DNA of 64,000 nt from Neopestalotiopsis rosae. Lineage: Eukaryota; Ascomycota; Sordariomycetes; Amphisphaeriales; Sporocadaceae. The DNA lies in assembly GCA_023078685.1 (NCBI GenBank), contig JALGAS010000004.1, positions 3,782,001 through 3,846,000 of the forward strand, in the 5' to 3' direction. The notes under the pieces are model-generated. The model was not told the origin of the DNA. It was given only the letters and a program-made list of their open reading frames with translations, and ran no database searches. Below, one piece after another: positions 54,970 through 64,000 of this stretch (position 1 is the first letter of the stretch; the number at the start of each line of letters is the position of its first letter). Both the position numbers and the translations under genes were made by a program.

Positions 54970-57900
54970 TCTGAAGGGCTTTCTTGTGACTTGTTTGGCT
55001 CAGTCCTTTTTCCCTCTTGGTTCCGAGAGGCTGAGCTTCAGGTTCCCTCTCGAGCCTTCCCTTAATTGCCGGGTTCTGGATATGGGAATAGCACAAGCAA
55101 GCAAGCAAGCAGGAATGGGAAAAAGAGGCTCCCCGCTCGATCCTTTGTCTGGGGTTGATTTGAAGGTGGCGTGGGGCACCTTCTTCCTTGCGCCGCTTCG
55201 CTCCGGGATTCCCACGTTGAGGCTCTGCTGATGTAGTATGCGTACGTTACCAGGGGTGGTTAACCGTAGTGCCCGGTCGTCCAGGAAGGGGGGCCTCCGT
55301 TGGACGGGGTCTGGAACGCAGGCAAAGAGTGCGAGGAGAATTTTGCTGTTGCGGTTAGAGTGCCGCCGAATCGACTTTGTCGGAGACGCGAGTTTGTTGA
55401 CGCGATTCCGTTTTGTGCAGCTTTGTGCTTGTTACGGCGCAACTGGGTGCTGGGCTGTCTTGCTGAGTGTGTGCGGGGCGCTGGAAAAAAGAGACATGGC
55501 GTCGCTTAGGCGCCCTGGCGTCTGCCTTAATGCATGAATTATGTGGGGGCGTACGACGGCATCTATCGTCACCCAGAAAAACGGGATACGGGATCGTGGC
55601 TTCGACGGGCGGCAATTTTTTCCTAGTAGCATCCATCCCATGACTTGTGTATTCTTGGAGGTTCTTTGATGGTGGCTCGGCTTTTTTCTGTTTGGGAGAT
55701 GTGCTGAATTTAGTAGAGGTTCTCTGACGAAAATAGGTACCGGCGGTCAACACGTATCCGACGCATTAGCCGGCAAACTTGATGGCTCGACTATATTGCT
55801 CAGCTGGTTTCAACCGACGACAATCACTTTATCACATGCACTTGGAAGTCGCATCTATCAGCCATTGAAAATTCAAGATCGAGAATTGAGATCTTGACTG
55901 AATCAAAGAGATTGACAAATGAGATAGAGTAGACATGGTAAAGTTTACTACAGAGACAAAATAAACGGGACCCGATGATGAGGATGTGCAAAGATGCTAG
56001 ACTTTAGTATATGCACTATACCGTCGGGAGCGGAAGGATTGTCGACGTGTGGCGGCGGGCGTTTATTCAGTCGGTATTTGCAAGCTAGCCTCGCCGAACG
56101 GTCAGCCGGTCAACTATTCTCGACTCTTTGTCAATCAAGATTTTTTCCGACATCTTGGCGAACCGACCGCGAACTGCACTCACTGAGCACCCTTTGGCGC
56201 CCTTGCAGAAGCAATGGATTTGGCTTTCAGGGGAGAAAGTTAACAATTTGTAGTAGTAATGTTATATTATGGAGCGAACCAGGAACTGCCTGCTCGTGTA
56301 TGCTGCATCTCTCTTAAAGACATTAATTTCATGTCTTGGCATTACGGGGTCTAATCAGCGGCAACGCTTTTTTTATGTGGGATATGCTTGATCACGAAGT
56401 GACAGGCGAGCAGCAGACAAAGATCTCAGCTTGGCAACTGGGCTTCTACTGCCGGCATGAGAGGCGCCAAAGCTTGACTTGGGGAGCTCGCAAGATGCGT
56501 GCCGGCTTGGCAATTGAGGGGGATGACCCAGATCATGATTATGACTGGTGCTTTTGCGGTCTGCTCACAATGTACACACACACTACGCATGGACTATTAC
56601 TCACAGTAAGTAGAGAAGAGTAATCTGTAGAGAGAGAGCCGAGGGCAACTTGAGTCCCAGTCTGGTAACACCAGTATACTAACGCGGCATATTCATTGGT
56701 CCTCGAACTTTAATCACTGACCAGGTCAGCCCACCCCTTAATTGCGCAGCCAGTCTCCATTACTAGCCCCGAAACGGAGTCTTTTCTTCTCGAAATTCGC
56801 CCTCAAAGACCCGATTTTGTCGCAAAAGTCTGAAGTCTGTCGAGACTGATTGCGCAAACCTCCCAAATGGTCAAAAATCTGAGGCAGCATACCGCGTGGC
56901 CAGGTGGGTGGACAGACCTGCGGAAGAGTCGGCGCAATTGGGATGCCCTCTGGACCATTACATTCCGTGAATAGTACAATTGCTCTTGCAAAACGGTGGC
57001 TCGGTCATCTGATGACGATGATGGCATTGATGGGATGCCAAAATGCCAGGTTACAAGGCAACAAAGCCCCATGAGCACCCCCTAAAAACGGCCAAAAACG
57101 GCCTGTAGCTGCACCAGCACAAACTTGACAGACGTGGACGCGCCACTGCTCTTCTGCGTGTTTCACGAGTCAATGGCTGGCATTGGTCGACAATCTGGGC
57201 TGCGCACATTTTGAAACGAGGCTAATGTCCGCCGAGCAGGGATCACTCAATCAATTGACGACACCCGTCTATTTGCGGCGATCGTGAAGATCCATGTGAG
57301 GCTCATTTTGATGGATTTTTCTTACTCTTTCTTTCTTTTTTTCCCTATTCCCACCTATGCCACCCGACCCAAGAGATTGATAGGTAGAGGGTCGCTGGCG
57401 GCTGCCAAGCACACCAAAGCACATCCACTTTTGGTTTCCACACCTTAGCACGCCTTGGTCCGTCTCCATGCATCTCGACCAGAACCCTGCATTCTCTGCA
57501 CCAGAGGACGGCGTGGACGGGTCACCACCCTAGGTGCAACCCATGCCCCCTTTGGCCGGAACCTCATCCTCGTCAGTCAGTCGTCAGGTCCAAGGTCCTG
57601 GTCTGGTGTTGGTGGAATGGAGAAGAATGGAGACGCCCTCCGCAACGATGCAACCAGTGAACAAAGCTTTCCACGCCGCTCAATTGCGCGCGCCCAGGTA
57701 AGTGATGCTGCCGATCCATATGAATACTCCTTGGCCGCCGCGCCTCCGCTGGTAGGTTCTTTTGTTTTTCGTTCTGGCTATTCCTCTACGTCAGTTCTTC
57801 TCAGTTCTATACTCTTGAATATTTGCTGTCGAGAGTATTTTTTTTTTATTACCCATCAGGTCATCACTCCTTAACAATAGACCTTTTCTCTTCTCGTCCG

Positions 57901-58021
57901 ACTTTCCTCGCCTTTTTTGATATCTTGTCTCGTCAGTGCCAGGGAGTGCCGGCACTTCCACCCTCATTAAACAAACCTATCCAAACAAACCTTCTCCACG
58001 ATCGTCCCGTCTGTCACAGTC
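54970..58021. other. 3 kb gene-poor region upstream of the protease
   Basis: No ORF here carries a family motif. Noted are an (AAGC)4 run at 55095-55110, a C/T-rich tract at about 57310-57360, and a C/T-rich leader 57770-58021 next to the protease. The length suggests a complex promoter for the secreted protease and the DAD1 promoter at the other end; a non-coding RNA or short unrecognised gene cannot be excluded. Confidence 0.4.
55095..55110. repeat. (AAGC)4 microsatellite
   Basis: Four perfect tetranucleotide units upstream of DAD1. Confidence 0.8.
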
Positions 58022-59581
58022 ATGGTTTCATCCGTTCTTCTGACCGCGGCCCTGGCCGCTGGAGCTGTTGCCGCTCCCGCCAGCTCTCTTCCCGGGCACC
58101 GCAAGGCCGGCTTCACTGTCAACCAGGTGCGCGCCGTGAACCACGTCCGCCACGGTCCTTCGGCCGTCGCCAAGGCTCTGCTCAAGTTCGGCAAGACCCC
58201 CTCCGATGAGCTCCTTGAAACCATCAAGTCCTTCAGGGCCGAGAGACTCGCCTTGTCCATTGGCAAGCGCACCAACGGTTCCGCTGTCACCACTCCCGAG
58301 CAGTCTGATATCGAGTACCTCACTCCCGTGTCGATTGGTACTCCTGCTCAGGTTCTGAACCTGGACTTTGACTCTGGTTCATCCGACCTTTGGGTGTTCT
58401 CGTCCGAGACTCAGAGCAGCGATGTTTCTGGCCAGAGCATCTACACCCCCGACGACAGCAGCACTTCGACCGAGCTCTCTGGCGAGACCTGGGATATTAG
58501 CTATGGTGATGGATCGACCAGCTCTGGAACCGTCTACACTGATGTTGTTGAGGTCGGTGGTGTCTCTTTCGACGCCCAGGCCGTTGAGATTGCCGAGACC
58601 GTTTCCGACTCTTTCACTGAGGACCAGAACAACGATGGTCTTCTCGGTCTTGCCTTCAGCACCCTGAACACCGTCTCTCCCACCGCCCAGAAGACCTTCT
58701 TCGACAACATCCGGGACACTCTTGACTCCAGCCTCTGGACCGCTGACCTGAAGAATGGCGAGCCCGGAACCTACAACTTTGGTTGGATCGACGACTCTCT
58801 CTACACTGGTGAGATCGCCTACACCGATGTCGATTCCAGCGATGGATTTTGGAGCTTCACCGCCGACAGCTGGTCGGTTGGTGACGCCAGCTCCAGCGGC
58901 AGCACCACCAGCACTGCCACCTCATCTGCTGCTGCCCAGGCTACGACTAGCAAGACGCAGTCCTACGTTGCTTCTACTTCCGCTTCCCCCGCATCCCCCA
59001 GCAGCAGCGGCTCGGCCAGCTCTGGCCCCGGCTCCGGATTCGGTGGCGGTCCTGGAAGCTCCAGCGGCGGTGGTCGTGGTGGTTTCGGTGGCGAGGACTC
59101 CGACTCTGGCTTCGGTGGCGACCTCGGCGAGCTCGCTGAGGCCCTCTCTGGTCTTTTCGGCCGTGACGAGAAGGTTGCCCGCGCTGGCACTGGCTCTTCC
59201 ACCACCACTACCACTCTTACTGGTATTGCTGACACTGGTACGACTCTGGCTTTCCTCCCTTCGGATGTTTGCGAGACCTACTACGCCTCCGTCTCCGGTG
59301 CCACGTACTCCAACTCGTACGGTGGCTACCTCTTCGACTGCGATGCCGATCTGCCCGACTTCAACTTTGTCATCAGCGGCACCACCATTACCATCCCCGG
59401 TGACTACGTCAACTACGCTGCTGTCGACTCTGCCGAGACCCAGTGCTATGGTGGCATCCAGCCCGACACCGACATTGGCTTCTCCATCTTTGGTGACATT
59501 GCCCTCAAGGCCGCCTTTGTTGTCTTCAAGGATGATGGATCCTCCACTCCTCAGATTGGATTTGCCAACAAGGCTGTGTAA
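58022..59581 (+). CDS. Secreted aspartic protease (A1, penicillopepsin-like) with large insert
   Basis: This is a pepsin-family endopeptidase of 519 residues in one exon. A signal peptide (MVSSVLLTAALAAGAVAA) is followed by a propeptide to about residue 90. The first active-site motif is DFDSGSSDLW (Asp117), and the second is IADTGTTLAFLP (Asp404). Also present are SYGDGS (flap region), DGLLGLAF and YNFGWID. The two Asp residues are 287 apart instead of the usual about 185. The excess is one Ser/Thr/Gly-rich block (about residues 289-398) placed just before the second motif; it includes repeats of GFGG and a segment GLFGRDEKVARAG. Codon use in the block is as in the rest, so it looks like true coding sequence, not a retained intron. 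The catalytic sequence is otherwise intact. Confidence 0.93.
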   Translation: MVSSVLLTAALAAGAVAAPASSLPGHRKAGFTVNQVRAVNHVRHGPSAVAKALLKFGKTPSDELLETIKSFRAERLALSIGKRTNGSAVTTPEQSDIEYLTPVSIGTPAQVLNLDFDSGSSDLWVFSSETQSSDVSGQSIYTPDDSSTSTELSGETWDISYGDGSTSSGTVYTDVVEVGGVSFDAQAVEIAETVSDSFTEDQNNDGLLGLAFSTLNTVSPTAQKTFFDNIRDTLDSSLWTADLKNGEPGTYNFGWIDDSLYTGEIAYTDVDSSDGFWSFTADSWSVGDASSSGSTTSTATSSAAAQATTSKTQSYVASTSASPASPSSSGSASSGPGSGFGGGPGSSSGGGRGGFGGEDSDSGFGGDLGELAEALSGLFGRDEKVARAGTGSSTTTTTLTGIADTGTTLAFLPSDVCETYYASVSGATYSNSYGGYLFDCDADLPDFNFVISGTTITIPGDYVNYAAVDSAETQCYGGIQPDTDIGFSIFGDIALKAAFVVFKDDGSSTPQIGFANKAV

Positions 59582-60301
59582 AAAGGCTCTGATGAAGGAG
59601 AGCCACCACTTGCATAAAGCGTTCCATCATTTTTTTTCTTTTATGTATATAAATTAGAGCTGAGAACAGCCCGTAGAATGATATTCAATGAGATCATTGG
59701 GTTTTACAAACATTTACTTGCCATATCAACCGCATTGCCTTGTCAGTGATTATGACTGTCGTCTTCAATTGTTTTAACCCCAAGACCATAATGTCCTGAC
59801 ATGAGCACCATGAAGAATCAAAACCAAGCTATTCGTTAGCCTCACGATCGGGTAAACAGTCGTACGACACGACACTACACTACACGGCCCCACAGCTTTT
59901 GTGCTGAATGTTATTTCGTAGCACGGAGCTGACAGCGGTCTTCCTGTCATGCAAGTCGTCTGAGCACCCCCACAAGCGACATTGGGGTAAGGAACGGGAA
60001 ATGATGGGCCCGCCTTGCAACCCGTGAACCAAAATTGCTTTTGGCGTCAAAGATTCTAGACCACATGCATGGCGGGGCATCTCATTGTGCAAGACAATAT
60101 TGTGTCTGTACCGAATACTCGCTCCGTGAGTGATTATGCGGCATCCTTTCCATGGGTTCATTGCCGGCCGCGCATGGCTTGCAGCCAGTCACATTATCTG
60201 TACCATGAGACACTGACAAATACGCATGTAAAGTATACATGTACCTATTCAATATCTATCCAAAGTTCGAGCTTGATAACGCGCGCTCTCTGATGACCCA
60301 T
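59582..60301. other. Convergent 3' region
   Basis: 720 bases between the protease and the 3' end of the sugar transporter. A T-rich stretch follows the protease stop. Nothing else is seen. Confidence 0.4.
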
Positions 60302-62108
60302 TCACATTGACCCTTCCTTCCTGTCCAGACCCTTTTCCTGCACAACCAGCTCGGCCGTCTTATCGTCCACAGTGTGTGCCATGCCCTCGATGACGGCGAG
60401 CGTGGCGCCGGCGCCCGTGGTCTGATACCTGCCAAACTCGAACACGTTGACGCGCTTCTGGAACAGCTCGTCGAGCTCCTCGAGCGTGCGGCCCTTGAGC
60501 TCGGGCAGCACGAAAAAGGCCCAGGTTGCGGCGATGATGGAGCCCGCGCCCCAGACAAAGGCGATCTTTCCTTGCAGGTTGCCGTAGCCCGTGTCCTGGA
60601 TGAAAGGGCTGACAAAGGTGATGAGCACGCTCGTCGAGAAGCCGGAAAAGGTGGCCACGGTGACGGTCTTTTCTCGGACGGCGAGGGTCGGGACTTCGGC
60701 GCAGACGATCCAGACGCTGTATATAAAAAAAATTTCATGGTCAGCAATCTTTGCTCGTTGAAAAGTTGTGTTAGTGTTGAGATAAAAAACTGGGTTAACG
60801 CACCAAGAAGCCCACGAGATGGCTTGTACAAACTGCCAGATGAACAAGCAAGCCAGCGCTCCCTTTTGGGCACCGGGGTCGCTTCCGTGGAACCCAGTCA
60901 GGCCGGCCAGGACAAACATGCAGAGCGACAGCAGGATGGCGCCGCCAATCATGAGCGGGCGGCGGCCGATCCTGTCGACAAAGTGGAACGCCAGCACCGA
61001 GGACAGACAGTTGACCATGTAGAGGTAGATGAGGATCTCGAAGCTGTTGGTGACGCCAATGGTCTGCAGGAAGACGACCGAGTAGGCGACGATGAAGCCG
61101 CTGCCCTGCGCCTGCTGCAGGCACTGGACGCCGGCCGAGATGAGGGTGCGGCGCAGGTTGGGTCCCATGAAGACGTCGGCCCAGGACGTGTGCAGGTAGA
61201 GCTCGCGGTCCTGCTCCTCGGCCTGCACCAGCAGATTGAGCTCCTCGTCGATGAGGGCGATCGGCGTACCGCGGCGGAGAAAGTGGAGGACACGGCGTGC
61301 CTCCTCGACCTTGCCCCGGCCGATGAGCCATCGTGGGGATTCCGGGAGGAAGAAACCTCCGGCAATGAGTACGATCGGGATGATGAACTGGATCATGAGG
61401 GTGGGACGGTAGGCCCACTGGTCGGTGCGGGACTGGAGACCCCAGTTGGCGACACAGGCCATGGTCGCTCCTACGAGTTGCCCTTTTCAGGAAAATTCTA
61501 TTAGTACACGAGCCGTGGAGGTCTCTCAGTTCTGCTTCGTCTTACAGAATTGGTAAATGTTGATCAACGATCCTCGAATCTTGGCAGGCGAAACCTCACT
61601 CTGGTATGTCGGAACAACACTATTTGATGTCGCCAATAAGTATAAGTCTAAACATTTTTCATTTCATTGAGGCTGAAACTCACTTGCACACCAGGCCCAT
61701 GGAGATACTGTTGATGATTCGACCGGCCATGAGCTGCCAAAAGTGACCAAACGAGCAGACCTGAATAAGGATACCGACAATGGCAATAGCCGCCGCCAGG
61801 TAAAAGGTCTTGATACGACCGAGGCGCTGACCGACGAAACCGGAGAAGAGACAACCCAAGGCCACGCCGGCGGTGGGCGCGCCGCTGCCGGCCGACTGCC
61901 ACGACGCCGGGATCGAGTAGGTGCCCGTGGCGGCGTCGTAGACGCCAAAGTCCTCGGCGAACTGGCTCATACCCAGGAAGCCGGCCCAGTAGCAGTTGTC
62001 CCAGCCGAAGCCGGCGCCGGCCAGACCGGAGTAGCTGCACACGGCGAGCAGCGGGCCAGTCAGGTTCTGGCCCAGGTCGCTGGCCTTCCAGCGCTCGACG
62101 ATACCCAT
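60302..62108 (-). CDS. MFS sugar transporter
   Basis: This is a 12-helix hexose/lactose/quinate-type transporter of the sugar porter family. Exons 61684-62108, 61546-61619, 60804-61482 and 60302-60716 encode 530 residues; each junction is in phase. Family signatures are FGWDNCYWAGFLGM, GRIINSISMGLVCNVVPTYQ with QSEVSPAKIRGSLI, PESPRWLIGRGKVEEARRVL, FVDRIGRRPLMIGG, and the C-terminal PELKGRTLEELDELF. Intron 3, within the helix 10 region, is 87 bases with a T-rich end before TATACAG, and replaces an in-frame but non-conserved segment. The small 74-base exon 2 carries the PESPR-preceding region. Substrate cannot be stated. The gene converges on the protease. Confidence 0.93.
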
Positions 62109-63298
62109 TGTTGTCGCGTGATATTACACCCGGGACGTTTGCCCTTTGGTTCAGATTGTCGCCGTGATGAAGGTTGATGACTTCTCCGTGATTCAAGACA
62201 ATGGGAGCTCAATGAGAGGAGTCCAGATGCATGTCGTCAAAGTCCACTCTGCAGGGTGCGTTTCACCTCGAGTATATGTAGAAACATGTCCCAACTTGGC
62301 GGCATCTGGATATCATGTCCCGAAGATAAGGTATCTTGCATGGCTGACTTTCGTCTCCACCATGTTTTCCTGGCCGGGGTGGTGGTGGTGTTTTACTATC
62401 GTTGTTTTGGCAATTGCCCTATTGGATAGCCCGACCTGTCTGCGTATACTATCAAGTCCCGGCAGAAGCGGGCCCCCTTTTACCCCAGAGATAAGCTGCA
62501 CATGGGAAAAGGCTATGGGGGCTAGCTAGATAGTAGTTACCAGTTTACTGGTAGACTTGTCTAGCATGCCAGCCCGTTTGGCTGCGTACAAGTGCAGTGG
62601 GTGGCTGAAAGCAGATTAGCACAGACGCCTCCCCGAGAGCCGCAGCCGTCGGGAGGTCGGAGGCAGCACCGTTTTTCTATGCGATTCGGACGTCCGTACC
62701 ATTGGTGATGGCTTCCGGGACTTGCGAGTCAGGTCAAGAGATACACATTTCTTCATTGCCAACTCAGCCCAAGAAAGATAACAATGACCTCGTGAGAGGC
62801 CTCGTGGTGATATTCTATACCAGCCAACAATTGCAAACTATTGATTCATCGAATGCGTTCCAGACGCGATCGTGATGGTGTTTTTTGCCCAGCGTGCTGA
62901 CGAGTCTTGGCTGTAGCTGGGTTTCGTCCGGCTTATTCCCTGCCTGCCGCGATAAGTATCAGTATCGCAATGGCGCGCCAAGAACATAGATAGTCGTCAG
63001 CAACAACCAAGCCTGGCCTCGAATTCAAACACCCGCCCACACGACGTACGTCAAAAGTCCAAAGATTCTCAAAAAGATTGGCAAACGCAAGTGGCCTTGA
63101 AATCAGAATAGGGACCAGCACGCGTATGCCGTTTCTCTTTTCCCCCACCCGATCAAACAATTGTACAGTTGGTCCCCGAACCATCGCTGCAGGATCTAAA
63201 AGTAAATTATAGTCATCATCATATATATATGAGAGACCAATCAGCGTGCACCTAGAAAAAATTTAGGTATTGTACATCGTATGCCCTATGAAAATGTC
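62109..63298. other. Intergenic upstream of the sugar transporter
   Basis: About 1.2 kb containing the transporter promoter. Repeats of the type TAGTTACCAGTTTACTGGTAGACT (inverted, CCAGTTTACTGG at 62540-62551) are visible. No gene is supported. Confidence 0.4.
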
Positions 63299-63303
63299 AA
63301 AAA
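63299..63303 (-). terminator. Pol III terminator of the tRNA gene
   Basis: A run of five T on the minus strand lies 7 bases past the tRNA 3' end, the minimal signal for RNA polymerase III termination. Confidence 0.7.
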
Positions 63304-63310
63304 GAACGGT

Positions 63311-63381
63311 TGCACTAGCCGCGAATCGAACGCGGGGCCCATCGATGGCAACGATGGATTTTACCACTAAACCACTAGTGC
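63311..63381 (-). tRNA. tRNA-Gly (anticodon GCC)
   Basis: Read on the minus strand, 71 bases fold as a complete cloverleaf. The acceptor stem pairs GCACTAG with CTAGTGC and is followed by discriminator A; the CCA is not encoded. The anticodon arm is CATCG-TTGCCAT-CGATG, so the anticodon is GCC, reading GGC and GGU. The T arm has CCGCG-TTCGATT-CGCGG, and internal promoter elements are TGGTTTAGTGG (A box) and GTTCGATTC (B box). There is no intron. The gene stands alone between protein genes, as is usual in fungi. Confidence 0.95.
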
Positions 63382-63856
63382 TGAATGAATCTCTTGTGAG
63401 ACGATGAAAGAATTGTGCGTATTTGGAATTATCACAATGTATGTTGATCTGCGGTAATTTTACTTAACAGGAATGTCATCCGAGCGAGTAAGTTACGTGC
63501 GTTGGTAAGTAGTGAGGTGGGCGACTTGACGACTCGTTGGTCATTCATGTACTGAAGCGATTTGTGTTGTTCATTACACTACTTCACACCTACCTAACCA
63601 ATATAACGTACTCGCTTTCACATCTTGAACTGAAGCCACTTCAGCGACATCCCATACTTCCGTTCTGGAAACACTTGATGCGACTGACTGCCGCTCATGC
63701 CTGATGATCATTCCAATACAACCATTCTTCAGGATATAACTAAGGTAAAATATATGCAAGAAAGATTGATTCCGCTCTCGTACAGTACATATATCATCTA
63801 GCAAGATGCTGCTATTTGAGGGTCTCCGTCGTGAAGGACGCGATTTACACCAAATT
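63382..63856. other. Intergenic between tRNA and the next gene
   Basis: 475 AT-rich bases upstream of the tRNA and downstream of a minus-strand gene. Nothing else is seen. Confidence 0.4.
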
Positions 63857-64000
63857 CTAGGATCGTGATGCACTATGCAGTGAGACAATGGGATCCAAGG
63901 AATCAAACTCCGCCAGCAGCTGTCTCATGCGTTCTTCTTCGTAGCGTTGAGAGCCTTCGTCCGAATCAACCTGAAGGGGACTTGTCGAGCCCAGGGGCAG
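63857..64000 (-). CDS. 3' end of an unidentified gene, cut by the window edge
   Basis: The minus strand from the window edge reads 47 codons without interruption to TAG at 63857-63859. The piece includes VDSDEGSQRYEEERMRQLLA and EFDSLDPIVS, a charged, helical and coding-like tail, and its GC content and codon use rise above the AT-rich flank. The family cannot be told from this fragment. It could also be a chance open frame, although its composition argues for a real exon. Confidence 0.5.
   Translation of the reverse strand: MPLGSTSPLQVDSDEGSQRYEEERMRQLLAEFDSLDPIVSLHSASRS

Noticed and set aside
58755..59657. 300-codon ORF in another frame of the protease
   Set aside because: Low-complexity Pro/Leu/Ser shadow of the Ser/Gly insert region; no start context and no motifs.
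60374..61504. 376-codon plus-strand ORF over the sugar transporter
   Set aside because: It is a GC-driven antisense shadow, rich in Glu/Asp/Arg, covering real transporter exons and their intron.
1..64000. CRISPR arrays, bacterial operons, ribosome binding sites, rRNA genes, complete transposons
   Set aside because: None was found. The genome is eukaryotic with intron-bearing genes, and no terminal inverted repeats or transposase frames are visible apart from the HTH fused to the YdeI-like protein.

Overview
The window is nuclear DNA of a filamentous ascomycete. Short introns (about 45-170 bases) with GT..AG ends and CTAAC/CTGAC-like branch sites interrupt most genes. Families restricted to Pezizomycotina are present: a Clr5-domain ankyrin protein, a Pth11-like rhodopsin-domain membrane protein, a protein with the Fungal_N STAND leader, and Dal5-type MFS carriers. 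The gene mix suggests Sordariomycetes, perhaps Hypocreales; that is an inference from gene content, not a measured placement.

Layout. 0-2.4 kb is conserved: the 3' end of a mitochondrial succinate/fumarate carrier, convergent with twinfilin. 3.1-23.1 kb is rich in catabolic enzymes: a secreted tannase/feruloyl-esterase-family hydrolase, a putative cyclase (metal-dependent hydrolase) divergent from a Baeyer-Villiger-type monooxygenase, a YdeI-like protein carrying a transposase-type HTH, a copper amine oxidase, two small proteins, a Dal5-type MFS carrier divergent from a TauD-type dioxygenase, and a salicylate-hydroxylase-type FAD monooxygenase. There is no backbone synthase, so this looks like a nutrient-scavenging or aromatic/amine-degrading neighbourhood rather than a classical secondary-metabolite cluster. 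23.5-25.4 kb is the lariat debranching enzyme DBR1 with a Gly/Arg-rich tail.

26-46.6 kb is accessory: a large glycosylated membrane protein, a cupin, a 1034-residue Fungal_N protein, a Pth11-like receptor, an F-box protein, a Clr5/ankyrin locus whose gene model is unsettled, a tiny membrane protein, and an acyl-thioesterase homologue that has lost its nucleophile. 47-55 kb returns to conserved genes: an F-box protein, elongin C, the Rho4 GTPase and the DASH subunit Dad1. A 3 kb gene-free stretch then precedes a secreted aspartic protease with a large insert, followed by a sugar-type MFS transporter, a tRNA-Gly(GCC) and the 3' end of an unidentified gene.

Genes are separately promoted. Likely functional pairings are the two head-to-head pairs (cyclase/BVMO and MFS/TauD). 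Exon limits were derived by hand from splice consensus, phase and family motifs; I had no transcript data or database search.
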